Below, one piece after another: positions 18,688-28,050 of a stretch of DNA of 64,000 nt. Made by a program: the position numbers and the translations under genes. Location: the NCBI RefSeq assembly GCF_947493595.1, contig NZ_CANLRL010000001.1, positions 310,001 to 374,000 of the forward strand, read 5' to 3'. Source of the stretch: an uncultured Shimia sp. (lineage in GTDB: Bacteria; Pseudomonadota; Alphaproteobacteria; Rhodobacterales; Rhodobacteraceae). Below the pieces are notes generated by a model. The model worked only from the letters and a program-made list of their open reading frames with translations. It did no database searches and had not been told where the DNA came from. Numbering within the stretch: position 1 is the first letter of the stretch; each line of letters starts with the position of its first letter.

Positions 18688-19365
18688 TTAGGTTTCGATG
18701 GCGCGTTTGGCTTCGATCAGTTCGAGCAACTCGACTTTGGTGCGTTCGATGTGAGCGGCCAGCAGTTCACAAGCGGCGTCGACATTTCGATCTCGTGCCA
18801 GCTTGAGCAGATTACGGTGCTCTTCTTTGGCCGGTTCACGTTGTTCCATAACGCTGAGGTGAAGGCGCACATAGCGGTCGGATTGAATGTTGATGCGGTC
18901 GAGAATGTCTTTGGTGAGACTACGCCCCGCAGACGCGTAAAGTGCGCCGTGGTATTCGTGGTTCAGCGTACCCCAGCGCGCAACGTCGTCTTCGTCATAC
19001 GACGTTTCCATTTGCTGTAAGATGTTCTCACACTTGTCAAAATCGGCAAGCGACATCTGTGGAATCGCGCGGCGGAAGAGGTCGGTCTCGATCAGGATTC
19101 GCAGGTCAAAGATCTCGCCAATCTCGGCTATGGAGTGTTTGGTGACCGAGCCGCCGCGATTGTTGGCCCATTGGATCAGGCCTTCGGCATTCAGGCGTTT
19201 GAGGGCCTCGCGGATCGGCATGCGGGAGACATCGTATTCTTCGGCGAGGGCTTCCTGACGGATCGGTTCACCTTCAGACATGTCGCCACTGAGGATGCGT
19301 TCGCGTAGATCGTTGGCGATCATCTCTGGCAAACTCTGTTTGGTTACCGCGCGCTTTCCAGCCAT
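18688..19365 (-). CDS. GntR family regulator (FadR/VanR type) of the hydroxyproline genes
   Basis: A 225-residue regulator. The winged helix holds LSGDMSEGEPIRQEALAEEYDVSRMPIREALKRLNAEGLI, and the C-terminal FCD-type domain has FDLRILIETDLFRRAIP and a late RYVRLHLSVM. It sits inside a catabolic cluster in which five GGATA/TATCC-type sites precede separate transcription units, including one before its own gene. It is the obvious candidate to bind them. The inducer is probably a hydroxyproline or a pathway product. Confidence 0.85.
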   Translation of the reverse strand: MAGKRAVTKQSLPEMIANDLRERILSGDMSEGEPIRQEALAEEYDVSRMPIREALKRLNAEGLIQWANNRGGSVTKHSIAEIGEIFDLRILIETDLFRRAIPQMSLADFDKCENILQQMETSYDEDDVARWGTLNHEYHGALYASAGRSLTKDILDRINIQSDRYVRLHLSVMEQREPAKEEHRNLLKLARDRNVDAACELLAAHIERTKVELLELIEAKRAIET

Positions 19366-19392
19366 CCCGTTTCTCTCATTCTAAGGTGTGTT

Positions 19393-19402
19393 TTGGATAC
19401 AA
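19393..19402. promoter_or_regulatory. GGATAC half-operator before the GntR gene
   Basis: TTGGATACAA carries one clear half of the cluster's operator, 28 bp upstream of the regulator start; the second half is degenerate. Autoregulation is inferred. Confidence 0.45.
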
Positions 19403-19481
19403 CTACCGTCTGAGCGCTGATTTTCCAACAGGATTTGCGGTCGGTCCGTGGTTTTACGGCTTGAGATCGAAGTTGAGTCTA

Positions 19482-19497
19482 TTGTATCCAATATCCA
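19482..19497. promoter_or_regulatory. GGATA-type operator before the reductase gene
   Basis: TTGTATCCAATATCCA lies 26 bp before the start at 19523. It has two TATCC elements in the same orientation rather than a perfect palindrome, but clearly belongs with the other sites of the cluster. Confidence 0.55.
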
Positions 19498-19522
19498 TGT
19501 GGTGAGTTTGGGAGATCTTGGA

Positions 19523-20539
19523 ATGACGGAAATGGTTCAATTGCCGCTGGATGAGGTGCGGGCGCTTTCGGTGCAAACTCTGTCAGACGTGGGCTACGGC
19601 CCGCGCCATGCCGCAGCGATTGCCGAGATGCTGTATCAGTGTCAGCGTGATGATTGTCAGTCCCATGGTCTGTTTCGCCTACTTATGTGTCATCAGACCA
19701 TGAAGGCCGGAAAGATCGACGGACATGCCTTGCCGCGAATTGTTCCAACGGACAGCGCCATTGTGCGGGTGGATGCGCGGGATGCGATGTCCATTCTGGC
19801 GGTGAACGAGGCAATGCCGCTGTTGATCGAAAAGGCCCGCAAGTTTGGTATGGCGGCCATGGCGGTGAACAACTGTTTTCATTTTTCCGCCCTTTGGCCG
19901 GAAGTGGAGCGGTTATCCGAAGCGGGGCTGGCTGGTCTGTCGATGGTGCCGAGCCACTCCTGGGTTGCCCCTGCGGGAGGCAAACGTGGAACATTGGGGA
20001 CCAATCCATTGGCGTTTTCCTGGCCGCGCAAGAACAAAGACCCGTTCACATTTGATTTTGCCACCAGTGGTTTTGCGCGGGGAGAGATCGAGCTGTACTT
20101 GCGCGCCGGTAAGCCGTTGCCAGAAGGTGTGGCGGTGGATGCAGATGGCAATCCGACCACCGATCCGCAGGTGGCGTTGGACGGCGCGATGCTGACCTTT
20201 GGCGGCTACAAAGGGTCTGCGTTGTCGATCATGATTGAATTGATGGCTGGGCCACTGATTGATGATTTGACCAGTTCGGAAAGCATGGCCTTTGCCGAGG
20301 GGCAGGGTGGCGCGCCCTATCATGGCCAGATCATTCTGGCGTTTGACCCGTATCGTCTGAGTGGTGGGCGCGTGGCGGACAATGATGCGCGGGCGGAGCG
20401 GCTGTTTGCGGATATTCTGGAGCAGGGTGCAAGGTTGCCATCCCAACGGCGGTTTGAGGCACGGGCGCGCAATTGTGAGCGCGGATATGTTGAGGTGCCA
20501 AAGGCGCTTCTGGAGGATCTGAAGAGGTTGGGCGGCTAA
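19523..20539 (+). CDS. Ldh2/MDH2-type reductase, probable delta1-pyrroline-2-carboxylate reductase
   Basis: A 338-residue NAD(P)H enzyme of the malate/L-lactate dehydrogenase (LDH2) family. Typical segments are RDDCQSHGLFRLL, VNNCFHFSALWPEVERLSEAG, GTNPLAFSWP and FGGYKGSALSIMIELMAG. In hydroxyproline gene clusters this family reduces pyrroline-2-carboxylate, the product of 3-hydroxyproline dehydratases, to L-proline. The ATG at 19523 has a GGGAGA ribosome site; the longer frame from 19448 would read through the operator at 19482-19497. Confidence 0.78.
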   Translation: MTEMVQLPLDEVRALSVQTLSDVGYGPRHAAAIAEMLYQCQRDDCQSHGLFRLLMCHQTMKAGKIDGHALPRIVPTDSAIVRVDARDAMSILAVNEAMPLLIEKARKFGMAAMAVNNCFHFSALWPEVERLSEAGLAGLSMVPSHSWVAPAGGKRGTLGTNPLAFSWPRKNKDPFTFDFATSGFARGEIELYLRAGKPLPEGVAVDADGNPTTDPQVALDGAMLTFGGYKGSALSIMIELMAGPLIDDLTSSESMAFAEGQGGAPYHGQIILAFDPYRLSGGRVADNDARAERLFADILEQGARLPSQRRFEARARNCERGYVEVPKALLEDLKRLGG

Positions 20540-20556
20540 GGGCCACCCAGCCTGTT

Positions 20557-21582
20557 TTAGGCGCCCCAGGTGTCGCTGAGGCGGTAGCCTGCGGGCCAAG
20601 GATCGTCCGGGTCCAGCATGTGCTGGTGAATGCCAGTTACCCAGCCACGACCGGAGATTTCCGGCACGATTGCAAGTCGGTCGCCAACGGTTGTACTTTC
20701 TACGATGCGGCCGGAGAAGCGCGAGCCAATGATGGATACCGCTTCAAATGTCTCATTGGGTTTCATCAGGCCTTTCGCGGCCATAAGCGCCATGCGGGCG
20801 GAGACAGCTGTGCCAGTGGGGGAACGGTCTACTTTGCCGGGCTGAATCGCGACGGCGGACTTGCCGGTGAGGCCGGTCTCTGTGCGGGAGAGCGGGCCGC
20901 AAAAAGCGCAGAAAGAGATGTGGTCCCAGTCCGGGTTTTCCGGATGCGTGAAACCAAGTTGGTCGTTTGCAGCGTTAGTAATGGCCACACCCAGCCGCGC
21001 GATGTCCTTTGCCTCGTGCTCAACAATCTCAAAGCCAAGCGCCTGCGCGTCGACAACCACAAAGCTGTCGCCGCCATAGGCGGTGTCCACCGTGATTGTG
21101 CCATATCCCGGCACCTCAAGTGGCACGCCAATCTTGTCGGCAAAGCTGGGCAGGTTTTGCACAAAGATACGCTGCGCCTTGCCGTCTTTGCATTCGGCGC
21201 GAACTTTGACCAAACCGCCGGGGGCCTCCAGCGTCATATGGGTTTCCGGTTCCTGCATCGGGATGATGCCGCCATCCAGAAGCACAGTGGAGACGCAGAT
21301 CGAGTTGGAGCCGGACATGGGCGGTGTGTCTTCGGGCTCCATGATGATCCAGGCGGCGTCGGCCTCTGGGTGCTTGGGCGGCACAAGCAGGTTCACGTGG
21401 CGGAAGACGCCGCCACGTGGTTCGTTTAGGACGAAATTCCGCAGGGTTTGATCCTCGGCGATGAAGCTGCGTTGCTCCCAGATGGTGTCGCCCGGTGGCG
21501 GGGTCACACCGCCGACAATCACGTCGCCCACTTCGCCTTCGGCATGGGCGGAGATGACATGTATGGTTTTGTTGCTGCGCAT
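20557..21582 (-). CDS. Proline racemase superfamily member with Ser/Thr at the two catalytic positions; probable 3-hydroxyproline dehydratase
   Basis: A 341-residue protein with the two-domain proline racemase pattern. Racemases and 4-hydroxyproline epimerases have a catalytic Cys in MCGHGTIG and in DRSPCGTG. Here the first site reads [12 protein letters not shown] (Ser90) and the second reads [10 protein letters not shown] (Thr256). Thr at the second site is the hallmark of trans-3-hydroxy-L-proline dehydratases, which normally keep Cys at the first, so the Ser is unusual. It is the last gene of the nine-gene operon and convergent with the pyrroline-2-carboxylate reductase that would use its product. 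Confidence 0.75.
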   Translation of the reverse strand: MRSNKTIHVISAHAEGEVGDVIVGGVTPPPGDTIWEQRSFIAEDQTLRNFVLNEPRGGVFRHVNLLVPPKHPEADAAWIIMEPEDTPPMSGSNSICVSTVLLDGGIIPMQEPETHMTLEAPGGLVKVRAECKDGKAQRIFVQNLPSFADKIGVPLEVPGYGTITVDTAYGGDSFVVVDAQALGFEIVEHEAKDIARLGVAITNAANDQLGFTHPENPDWDHISFCAFCGPLSRTETGLTGKSAVAIQPGKVDRSPTGTAVSARMALMAAKGLMKPNETFEAVSIIGSRFSGRIVESTTVGDRLAIVPEISGRGWVTGIHQHMLDPDDPWPAGYRLSDTWGA

Positions 21583-21593
21583 TAGGTGGTCCT

Positions 21594-22697
21594 TCAGCGG
21601 TAGGTGGCGACGGGCTCGCCAAGAGCGTCAAACACAGGTGTGATGCCAAGACCTCGGGTGTCCGGCGCGGTCATGCGGCCGTTTTTGCGTTTCGGTGCAC
21701 CCTCGGCGATGGTGACTGTGCCGTAAGAGTTGAAGTCTGTCGCGGAGAAAGTGAATTCCGCAGGTGTGGAACGGGCCAAATGAGCAATGGCTGCGGTGGT
21801 GATGTCGCCGCCCCAGGTGTCTTCAATGGTCATAGGGATGCCATGCGCGACGCAGAGGTCACGCATCTGGCGGGCTTTGGTAAGGCCGCCGACTTTGGAG
21901 ATTTTCAGATTGATGGCGTCCATCGCATCCTCTGCGATGCCTTTCACCAGAGTGTTGGGTGTGTCGATGACCTCATCCATCACAAACGGCAGGGAAGTGC
22001 GGCGGCGGATGGAGACACTCTCCTCATAGGTCAAGCAGGGCTGCTCGATGTAGACGTCGAGATTGGACACGGCGTTCACGACGCGGGCAGCTTCGTGGCG
22101 GGTCCAGCCAGTGTTGGCGTCTGCCACCAACTGATCGGTTTTCTTCAGCACCGCGCGGGTGGCGTGGATGCGGTCGATGTCGTCATTGGCTTCGCCTCCC
22201 ACCTTGAGTTGGAATTTGGTGTAGCCTTCGGTGGCATAGCCTTCGATTTTCTTGGCCATGACGTCCGGGTCTTCCTGACTGATGGCGCGGTAGAGCACCA
22301 CGTCGTCCTGTGCGGCGCCACCCAGCAGAGTGTAGACCGGCAGTAGGGTGGCTTTGCCCAGCAAGTCCCAGCAGGCGATGTCGACAGGGGCCTTGGCGTA
22401 GGGGTGACCGCGCAGAGCGGCGTCCATGGTGCGGTTAATCGCACCGATGTTAAGCGGGTCCTGACCAATCAGGTGGGGAGCCAGTTCGGCAAGGCCTGCG
22501 CGCACGCCTTTGGCGAAAGAGGGCAGATAGGCGGAGCCCAGCGGGCAGCATTCGGCATAGCCTTTGAGGCCTTCATCCGTGAGGATTTCCAGCACGGTGC
22601 TGTCAAAGACTTCGATGAAATTGCCGTTGGACCAGTTGTAGCGGCCTTCTTTCAGAGGCAGGTCCACTTGGTAAACGTTGAAACCGGTGATTTTCAT
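21594..22697 (-). CDS. Enolase superfamily (MR/MLE) enzyme, probable cis-3-hydroxy-L-proline dehydratase
   Basis: A 367-residue protein with the enolase-superfamily layout: capping domain, then a barrel with KFQLKVGG (Lys165, with Gln at the usual first Lys of KxK), metal ligands Asp193 (VADANTGW), Glu218 (YIEQP) and Asp241 (FVMDEV), and Lys265 ([10 protein letters not shown]). It lies in an operon between two proline racemase superfamily genes, the arrangement reported for the cis-3-hydroxy-L-proline dehydratase of Labrenzia aggregata. A hydroxyproline-betaine epimerase is the main alternative. The ATG at 22697 has an AAGGAG ribosome site. Confidence 0.75.
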   Translation of the reverse strand: MKITGFNVYQVDLPLKEGRYNWSNGNFIEVFDSTVLEILTDEGLKGYAECCPLGSAYLPSFAKGVRAGLAELAPHLIGQDPLNIGAINRTMDAALRGHPYAKAPVDIACWDLLGKATLLPVYTLLGGAAQDDVVLYRAISQEDPDVMAKKIEGYATEGYTKFQLKVGGEANDDIDRIHATRAVLKKTDQLVADANTGWTRHEAARVVNAVSNLDVYIEQPCLTYEESVSIRRRTSLPFVMDEVIDTPNTLVKGIAEDAMDAINLKISKVGGLTKARQMRDLCVAHGIPMTIEDTWGGDITTAAIAHLARSTPAEFTFSATDFNSYGTVTIAEGAPKRKNGRMTAPDTRGLGITPVFDALGEPVATYR

Positions 22698-22710
22698 TAG
22701 GGCGCTCCTT

Positions 22711-23949
22711 TCAGAAACGGGTGGCCGCATAGGCGGTGAGAGGAATGGCGGGTGTTGCGTTGTCCACGAGGTCCGCGATCAATTCGGCGGTGCCTGCGGA
22801 TTGGGTCAGGCCGAGGTGGCCATGGCCAAAGGCATAGAGGATGTTTTTGCTACGGGCGGAGTGGCCGATGACGGGCAGGCTGTCAGGCAAGGAAGGACGG
22901 AAGCCCATCCATTGTTTGCCGTTGGAGGTGTCTAGCGCAGGTATAAACTTGGCTGCTTTTTGCAGCAGTGTGTCGGCGCGTTTGTAGTTGGGTTTGAGCG
23001 TGAGCCCGCCCAGTTCCACCGCGCCGCCGACGCGCACACCGCCGTTGATCTTGGTCACAACAAACCCGTGACCGCCAAAGGTCAGGTGGGTGCGCAGCGG
23101 GAAGGCACCAGCGGGAAGCGTGGTATTATAGCCGCGCTCGGTTTCCAGCGGGATCTTGTCGCCCATAGTATGGGCAAGGTGGTGCGACCAAGCGCCCGCG
23201 GCCACAATCACTTTGGGTGCGGCGATGGGGCCGTTGTCTGTGTGCACTACGGCCGCGCCGTCATGACATTTCAGCGCGTGAATGTGTGCGGTGTCAATGC
23301 GTCCGCCGAGGGTGAGAAACGTGTCGGCGAGATGCTGGGTCCACGCTTGTGGATCAACCGTGTTCATCCATTCCGGCGTAAAGACCGCATGGGTGAACCG
23401 AGGGTCGAGGCCGGGCTGGATCTCTGCGATGGCGTCAGGGCTTTCGAGCATTTGAAAGTCGATGCCGTGCGCGCGGCGCAGCTCCCAGCCGGGCAGGCTG
23501 GCGCGGAACTCTTTTTCGCCTTCATAAAGCTGCAACTGGCCCTCGCGCTGCATCATGTCTTCGCCTTTTGTGGCGGTGATCTGACGCTCCAATGCGGCGC
23601 AGGAATGGGTCATCAGCCGGGTTTGGGCATTCACGGAGGCGGTGTAGCGGTCTTGCCAGCTAGCGCGCCAGAAGCGGAGCATCCAAGGGGCGATTTTCAG
23701 AGCGTAGGCAGGTGGGATCGACAGGGGGCCGAGCGGATCAAGCAGCCACTTGGGGGCTTTGCGCATGATGCCGGGGGTTGCGAGCGGGACAATGTCGGTA
23801 AAGGCAAAAGCGCCTGCGTTGCCCTGTGAGGCTTCCGCCGCAATGCCCGCGCGATCCAGAACACGGACCTGATGGCCGCGGCGTTGCAGTTCCAATGCGG
23901 TGGAGATGCCGATGATGCCGGCGCCGATGACGATGATGTCGTTTGTCAT
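22711..23949 (-). CDS. FAD-dependent D-amino-acid dehydrogenase, probable D-hydroxyproline dehydrogenase
   Basis: A 412-residue DAO/DadA-type flavoprotein. The FAD-binding Rossmann motif [19 protein letters not shown] is at the N-terminus, and the C-terminal [14 protein letters not shown] plus [22 protein letters not shown] is typical of DadA. With the epimerase upstream and the deaminase beyond it, it should oxidise cis-4-hydroxy-D-proline to pyrroline-4-hydroxy-2-carboxylate, feeding electrons to the respiratory chain. Single-subunit type. Confidence 0.83.
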   Translation of the reverse strand: MTNDIIVIGAGIIGISTALELQRRGHQVRVLDRAGIAAEASQGNAGAFAFTDIVPLATPGIMRKAPKWLLDPLGPLSIPPAYALKIAPWMLRFWRASWQDRYTASVNAQTRLMTHSCAALERQITATKGEDMMQREGQLQLYEGEKEFRASLPGWELRRAHGIDFQMLESPDAIAEIQPGLDPRFTHAVFTPEWMNTVDPQAWTQHLADTFLTLGGRIDTAHIHALKCHDGAAVVHTDNGPIAAPKVIVAAGAWSHHLAHTMGDKIPLETERGYNTTLPAGAFPLRTHLTFGGHGFVVTKINGGVRVGGAVELGGLTLKPNYKRADTLLQKAAKFIPALDTSNGKQWMGFRPSLPDSLPVIGHSARSKNILYAFGHGHLGLTQSAGTAELIADLVDNATPAIPLTAYAATRF

Positions 23950-24015
23950 GCCTGTGACCTGTCGTGAGAGGGAGGGACCGGACAGGCACGGGGCGGGATG
24001 TCTGTCCGGAAGGCG

Positions 24016-24948
24016 CTAATGCGCGATGCCGTGTTTGAACGGGTCTTCGGTTTCAAACAGGATGGTGCTTTGGGCCGTGACAAACGCCTGTCCTGTGATG
24101 GAGGGGATCACTCCGCCGTTGGGACCGGTCTGGTATGACAGCGTGTAGGGGCTGCCGATGACGCTGTGCTGCACGATCTCTTCTCCTGGCGCCAAACGAT
24201 TGTCCGCAGCCAAACAAGCCAGTCGGGCCGAGCTGCCTGTGCCACAGGGCGAGCGATCGTAGGTGTCGTCCGGGCAGAGCACGAAGTTGCGGCTGTGAAC
24301 GCCTTTTTCCGGAGCTTTGCACTGAAAGATCACGTGGTCGATTGGCTCTCCGTTCTCCCCGCCAGCACCAACTGCGATGGCGGCCTGACGGATGGCGATG
24401 CCCATGTCGGTCAGGGCCCGAATGTTGCCGATGTTGACCGGCAGCGGGCTGGGATCGAGAATGAAGAACCAGTTGCCGCCATAGGCCACGTCGCCTGTGA
24501 CCGCGCCGTAACCGGGCACGTCCACGGTGACCTGTTTGCGTACGCGTCGGCTTTCGACGTTGCGCACGGTCACGGTGTTGGCGTCGCTGAGTTCCACCTC
24601 CACCACGCCCGCCGGGGTTTCGATACGATGCACGCCGGGTGTGATGCGGCCCAGATGGGCCAGTGTCACAGTGAGGCCAATGGTGCCATGGCCGCACATG
24701 CCAAGCACGGCGCCCATGTCAAAGTAGATCACTCCGGCCACACAGGTGGGGTCCACGGGTTCGACCAGAAGCGCGCCGACCATGGCGGGTTGGCCACGCG
24801 GCTCGCGCATGACGGAAAGATAGAATTCTTCATGCTCGGTCGCGAGGCGCTCGGCGCGCTCCGCAAGGGAGCCGGTCCCCAGATCCGGCCCCCCGTCCAG
24901 GATCACCCGTGTGGGCTCTCCTCCCGTATGGCTGTCGATCACATGCAT
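24016..24948 (-). CDS. 4-hydroxyproline 2-epimerase
   Basis: A 310-residue proline racemase superfamily protein with both catalytic cysteines: Cys85 in GMCGHGTIG and Cys235 in DRSPCGTGSS. In this context it should convert trans-4-hydroxy-L-proline to cis-4-hydroxy-D-proline, the first step of the pathway. The N-terminus MHVIDSHTGGEPTRV is characteristic. Its start overlaps the end of the DapA-like gene by 10 bp. Plain proline racemase is less likely given the neighbours. Confidence 0.85.
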   Translation of the reverse strand: MHVIDSHTGGEPTRVILDGGPDLGTGSLAERAERLATEHEEFYLSVMREPRGQPAMVGALLVEPVDPTCVAGVIYFDMGAVLGMCGHGTIGLTVTLAHLGRITPGVHRIETPAGVVEVELSDANTVTVRNVESRRVRKQVTVDVPGYGAVTGDVAYGGNWFFILDPSPLPVNIGNIRALTDMGIAIRQAAIAVGAGGENGEPIDHVIFQCKAPEKGVHSRNFVLCPDDTYDRSPCGTGSSARLACLAADNRLAPGEEIVQHSVIGSPYTLSYQTGPNGGVIPSITGQAFVTAQSTILFETEDPFKHGIAH

Positions 24949-25898
24949 TCAGCGATGACTCCGCCTTGCTTGGACCAATCGGCAAACCAGGTGCGAAACA
25001 GGCTGTATTGCGCCTCGCAGTAGTTGCGCTGGGCGTCGCTCAGAACGTCGGTCTCGTTGAAGTGCAGGCGGTATTCCTCTTCGCCGTTCAGCACGAGCAG
25101 GTACTTGTAGTAGAGCACCAGATCGGTGCCTTCATCAAAGCTGGCCAGAACGCCAAAGGCCTCTTCGAGTTCCTGTGCGCGTTTGCGGGCCTCGGCGTGA
25201 CCTGCGGCAGCTTTCTGCGACAGGGCGGCGAGCAGCAGGGCTTCTTTGGGCAGAGCGGTGCCGATGCCAGTGATGGAGCCGGTGGCGCCACAGTTGACAA
25301 AACCGTGGTAGACTTCGGTGTCCACTCCGACCATCAGGGTGACCTGATCGTCTTGCGAAGTGATGTGCTCTGCGGCGTAGCGTAGATCGTCTTTGCCGCC
25401 GAACTCTTTGAAGCCAATCAGATTTATGTGCTCTGCGCGCAGGGCGAAGAACAGATCAGCCTTGGTGGCAAAGCCATAGACCGGGCTGTTGTAGATGATC
25501 GCTGGCACATCTGGTGCGGCCTCAAGGATGGCTTTGAAGTGGTACTTCTGCGCCGCCATGGAGGAGCCACGGGACAGCACACGCGGGATTACCATCAGGC
25601 CAACGGCGCCAACTTTTTGCGCGTGTGCGGCGTGGGCAACGGCGGATTTCGAGTTGATGGCGCCGGTGCCAACCACCACGGGGATGCCCGCCTCAACCAG
25701 GCGCTCCACGCCGGTCATGCGCTCTTCGTCGGTCAGCAGGGGCCAGTCGCCCATGGAGCCGCAGTAAACAACGGCGGACATGCCCGCTGCGATCATGTCG
25801 TGGCCTTTTTTCACAAGCGCGTCGTAGTCGGGGGTGCGGTCGGCTTTGCACGGGGTCATGAGGGCCGGCATGGTGCCGGAGAAGATGTTTTTGGTCAT
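24939..25898 (-). CDS. DapA-family lyase, probable pyrroline-4-hydroxy-2-carboxylate deaminase
   Basis: A 319-residue TIM-barrel protein of the dihydrodipicolinate synthase/N-acetylneuraminate lyase family. The Schiff-base lysine is in NLIGFKEFGGKDD, the partner tyrosine in AIIYNSPVYG. In hydroxyproline clusters this family removes ammonia from pyrroline-4-hydroxy-2-carboxylate to give ketoglutarate semialdehyde, the substrate of the dehydrogenase at 17083-18597. It follows the ABC transporter genes in the same operon. Confidence 0.83.
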   Translation of the reverse strand: MTKNIFSGTMPALMTPCKADRTPDYDALVKKGHDMIAAGMSAVVYCGSMGDWPLLTDEERMTGVERLVEAGIPVVVGTGAINSKSAVAHAAHAQKVGAVGLMVIPRVLSRGSSMAAQKYHFKAILEAAPDVPAIIYNSPVYGFATKADLFFALRAEHINLIGFKEFGGKDDLRYAAEHITSQDDQVTLMVGVDTEVYHGFVNCGATGSITGIGTALPKEALLLAALSQKAAAGHAEARKRAQELEEAFGVLASFDEGTDLVLYYKYLLVLNGEEEYRLHFNETDVLSDAQRNYCEAQYSLFRTWFADWSKQGGVIAECM

Positions 25899-25929
25899 AG
25901 CTTTTGCCTTTTTGGTCTTGCGTGCGGGG

Positions 25930-26652
25930 TTAGCGCACGTTGGCGAGGAATTTTTGGGTGTGTTCAGATTGCGGGTTGCCGAAGATTTGCTCCGGTGGGC
26001 CGATCTCTTCCATGACGCCTTGGTGGAAGAAGGCGACGCGGTCGCTTACGTCGCGGGCAAAGCCCATCTCGTGGGTGACGCAGATCATGGTCATGCCTTC
26101 TTCGGCCAGCATGCGCATGGTTTCGAGCACTTCGCCGACCAGCTCGGGGTCAAGCGCGGAGGTAGCTTCGTCAAAGAGCATATACTCCGGCTCCATCGCG
26201 AGGGCGCGGGCGATGGCAAGGCGTTGCTGTTGCCCACCGGAGAGCGCTGACGGGTAAACGTCGAGCTTCTCGCCCAGGCCTACGTGCTTGAGCTGTTGCG
26301 CGGCAATCTCGCGGGCTTCGGCTTTGGATTTGCCCTTCACGATCTTGGGTGCCAGGGCGACGTTTTCCAATGCGGTCAGATGCGGGAAGCTGTTCCATTG
26401 CTGAAACACCATGCCCAGTTGCTGGCGCAGCTTGTTGATGTCGGTGCCTTTGGCATGCACGTCGGTGCCGTCCACCATCACGTTGCCCTGCTGCACGGGT
26501 TCTAGCCCGTTGATGCAATAAAGCAGCGTAGATTTACCGGAGCCAGACGCGCCGATGACGGAGAGCACTTCGCCTTTCTCGACGTTCAGGTTGATGCCTT
26601 TGAGCACATGCAGAGAGCCAAAGTATTTGTGCAGGTCATGAATTTCGATCAT
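25930..26652 (-). CDS. Amino-acid ABC transporter ATPase (GlnQ/HisP type)
   Basis: A 240-residue ATPase: Walker [11 protein letters not shown]-loop [16 protein letters not shown], signature LSGGQQQR, Walker [15 protein letters not shown] and switch VTHEMGFA. It belongs to the polar amino-acid importer class. The ATG at 26652 overlaps the stop of the upstream permease (ATGA), and is preferred to a GTG three codons earlier. It is part of the hydroxyproline operon, so it likely imports hydroxyprolines or proline. Confidence 0.9.
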   Translation of the reverse strand: MIEIHDLHKYFGSLHVLKGINLNVEKGEVLSVIGASGSGKSTLLYCINGLEPVQQGNVMVDGTDVHAKGTDINKLRQQLGMVFQQWNSFPHLTALENVALAPKIVKGKSKAEAREIAAQQLKHVGLGEKLDVYPSALSGGQQQRLAIARALAMEPEYMLFDEATSALDPELVGEVLETMRMLAEEGMTMICVTHEMGFARDVSDRVAFFHQGVMEEIGPPEQIFGNPQSEHTQKFLANVR

Positions 26653-27311
26653 TGGGCCCACTTTCTTTCAAGCGACGCGGCATAGCGCGAAATTGGGTAG
26701 CTGAGCGCGAAGTAGAACGCGCCAGAAATTGTGAGGATGAGGAAGGGTTCCTGTGTCCGGGTGATCAGGATCTGGCTGGCTTTGAGCAGCTCGACGTAGC
26801 CGAGCACGGAGACCAGCGCGCTGTCTTTCATCACGCCAAGGGCAACCCCAACCCAGGCCGGGAACACGGCGCGGCCCCCAATGGGCAGCACCACATAGCG
26901 TAGATCTTGCCAGTAGCTCATACCCAGGCTGCGTGCGGCGCGGCGCATTGGCGGTTCCACAGCTTCGATCCCGCCGCGGGCGACGTTGGCCACAAGCGCA
27001 GCGGTGTAGATTGTCAGGATCACGACGCCAGAGGCAAAGGGATCGAGGTTGAGGCCAACAATGGGCGCGAAGTTATAAAACAGCACCAGTTGAATGATCA
27101 GAGGCACAGAGCGGAAGACGTCCAGGACGGGGGCAACGGTCAGGGCTGCGGCCCATTTGCCTTCGTACAAGATCCAGCCGAAGATCACGCCCAGCACGGT
27201 TCCGATGGAAATCGACAGGACCGAAATCCACATGGTGCGCAGGGCGGCTTCGCCGAGAAACAGGAGGTCTTTGGGAGCAAAGCCGCTGAAGAAGCTTACA
27301 GAAGGTTCCAT
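26649..27311 (-). CDS. Amino-acid ABC transporter permease (HisM/GlnP type)
   Basis: A 220-residue inner-membrane permease. Several hydrophobic segments flank the coupling loop [44 protein letters not shown] is the usual early segment of the polar amino-acid permease family. It pairs with the next permease and the ATPase whose start it overlaps. Confidence 0.88.
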   Translation of the reverse strand: MEPSVSFFSGFAPKDLLFLGEAALRTMWISVLSISIGTVLGVIFGWILYEGKWAAALTVAPVLDVFRSVPLIIQLVLFYNFAPIVGLNLDPFASGVVILTIYTAALVANVARGGIEAVEPPMRRAARSLGMSYWQDLRYVVLPIGGRAVFPAWVGVALGVMKDSALVSVLGYVELLKASQILITRTQEPFLILTISGAFYFALSYPISRYAASLERKWAQ

Positions 27312-27321
27312 GGGGCGCTCC

Positions 27322-27984
27322 TCAGTACCGGAAGAGCCGGGCCGCCAGTAGGCGGGAGGCTCCGAGGATGAGTTTCACGATCACGTAGTAGATGACCGCG
27401 GTGACGGCGAAGTATTCAAAAATCCGGAAGGTGCGGGAGGCAAAGAACTGCGTCTCACCAGAGAGTTCGCGGAAGCCCACCAACATGCCGAGAGAGGACA
27501 TGAGCACAGCCCAGACCATCTGGTTGGTGATTGGGTGGTAGACGATGCGGAACACCTGCGGGATCACGATACGGGTGTAGGCCTGCCACGCGGTCATGCC
27601 GAGGCTGCGCGAGGCGCGGACTTGTGTGTCAGGAATGGCCTGAAAACCGCCGCGAAAGTTCTCCGCCAGATAGCCGGCGCAGTTGAAAGTCAGGCCCATG
27701 AGCACAATCATGTAAGGCGAGAGGTGCAGGCCAAAAGAACCGAGCCCAAAGCCAAAGAAGAAAAGCTGAAACAGGGCAGGGGTGTTGCGCGCCAGTTCGA
27801 CCCAAGTGGAGGCGATCCAGCGCAGCGGGCCGCGCATGTGCAGGCGGATCAGCGCAAGGCAGAGGCCGATGACGATGCCAAGGATCATGGCCAGCACTGC
27901 CACCTGCAAGGTCAGCAAAGCCGCCTCAAGCAGGTCGGGCAGGCTTTTCATTACCGGTCGCCAATGGAAGTTGTAATCAAACAT
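27322..27984 (-). CDS. Amino-acid ABC transporter permease (HisQ/GlnP type)
   Basis: A 220-residue membrane protein and paralogue of the preceding permease. It has WVELARNTPALFQLFFFGFG, the coupling loop ASRSLGMTAWQAYTRIVIPQVFRIVYHP and NFRGGFQAIP. It is second in the operon after the binding protein. Confidence 0.88.
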   Translation of the reverse strand: MFDYNFHWRPVMKSLPDLLEAALLTLQVAVLAMILGIVIGLCLALIRLHMRGPLRWIASTWVELARNTPALFQLFFFGFGLGSFGLHLSPYMIVLMGLTFNCAGYLAENFRGGFQAIPDTQVRASRSLGMTAWQAYTRIVIPQVFRIVYHPITNQMVWAVLMSSLGMLVGFRELSGETQFFASRTFRIFEYFAVTAVIYYVIVKLILGASRLLAARLFRY

Positions 27985-28050
27985 GTGGTTTGTTCCCGTG
28001 GCCCCCGTCCAGCTTTGGCAGGACAGGGGCGGGTTTTAGGGAGTGGTGGA

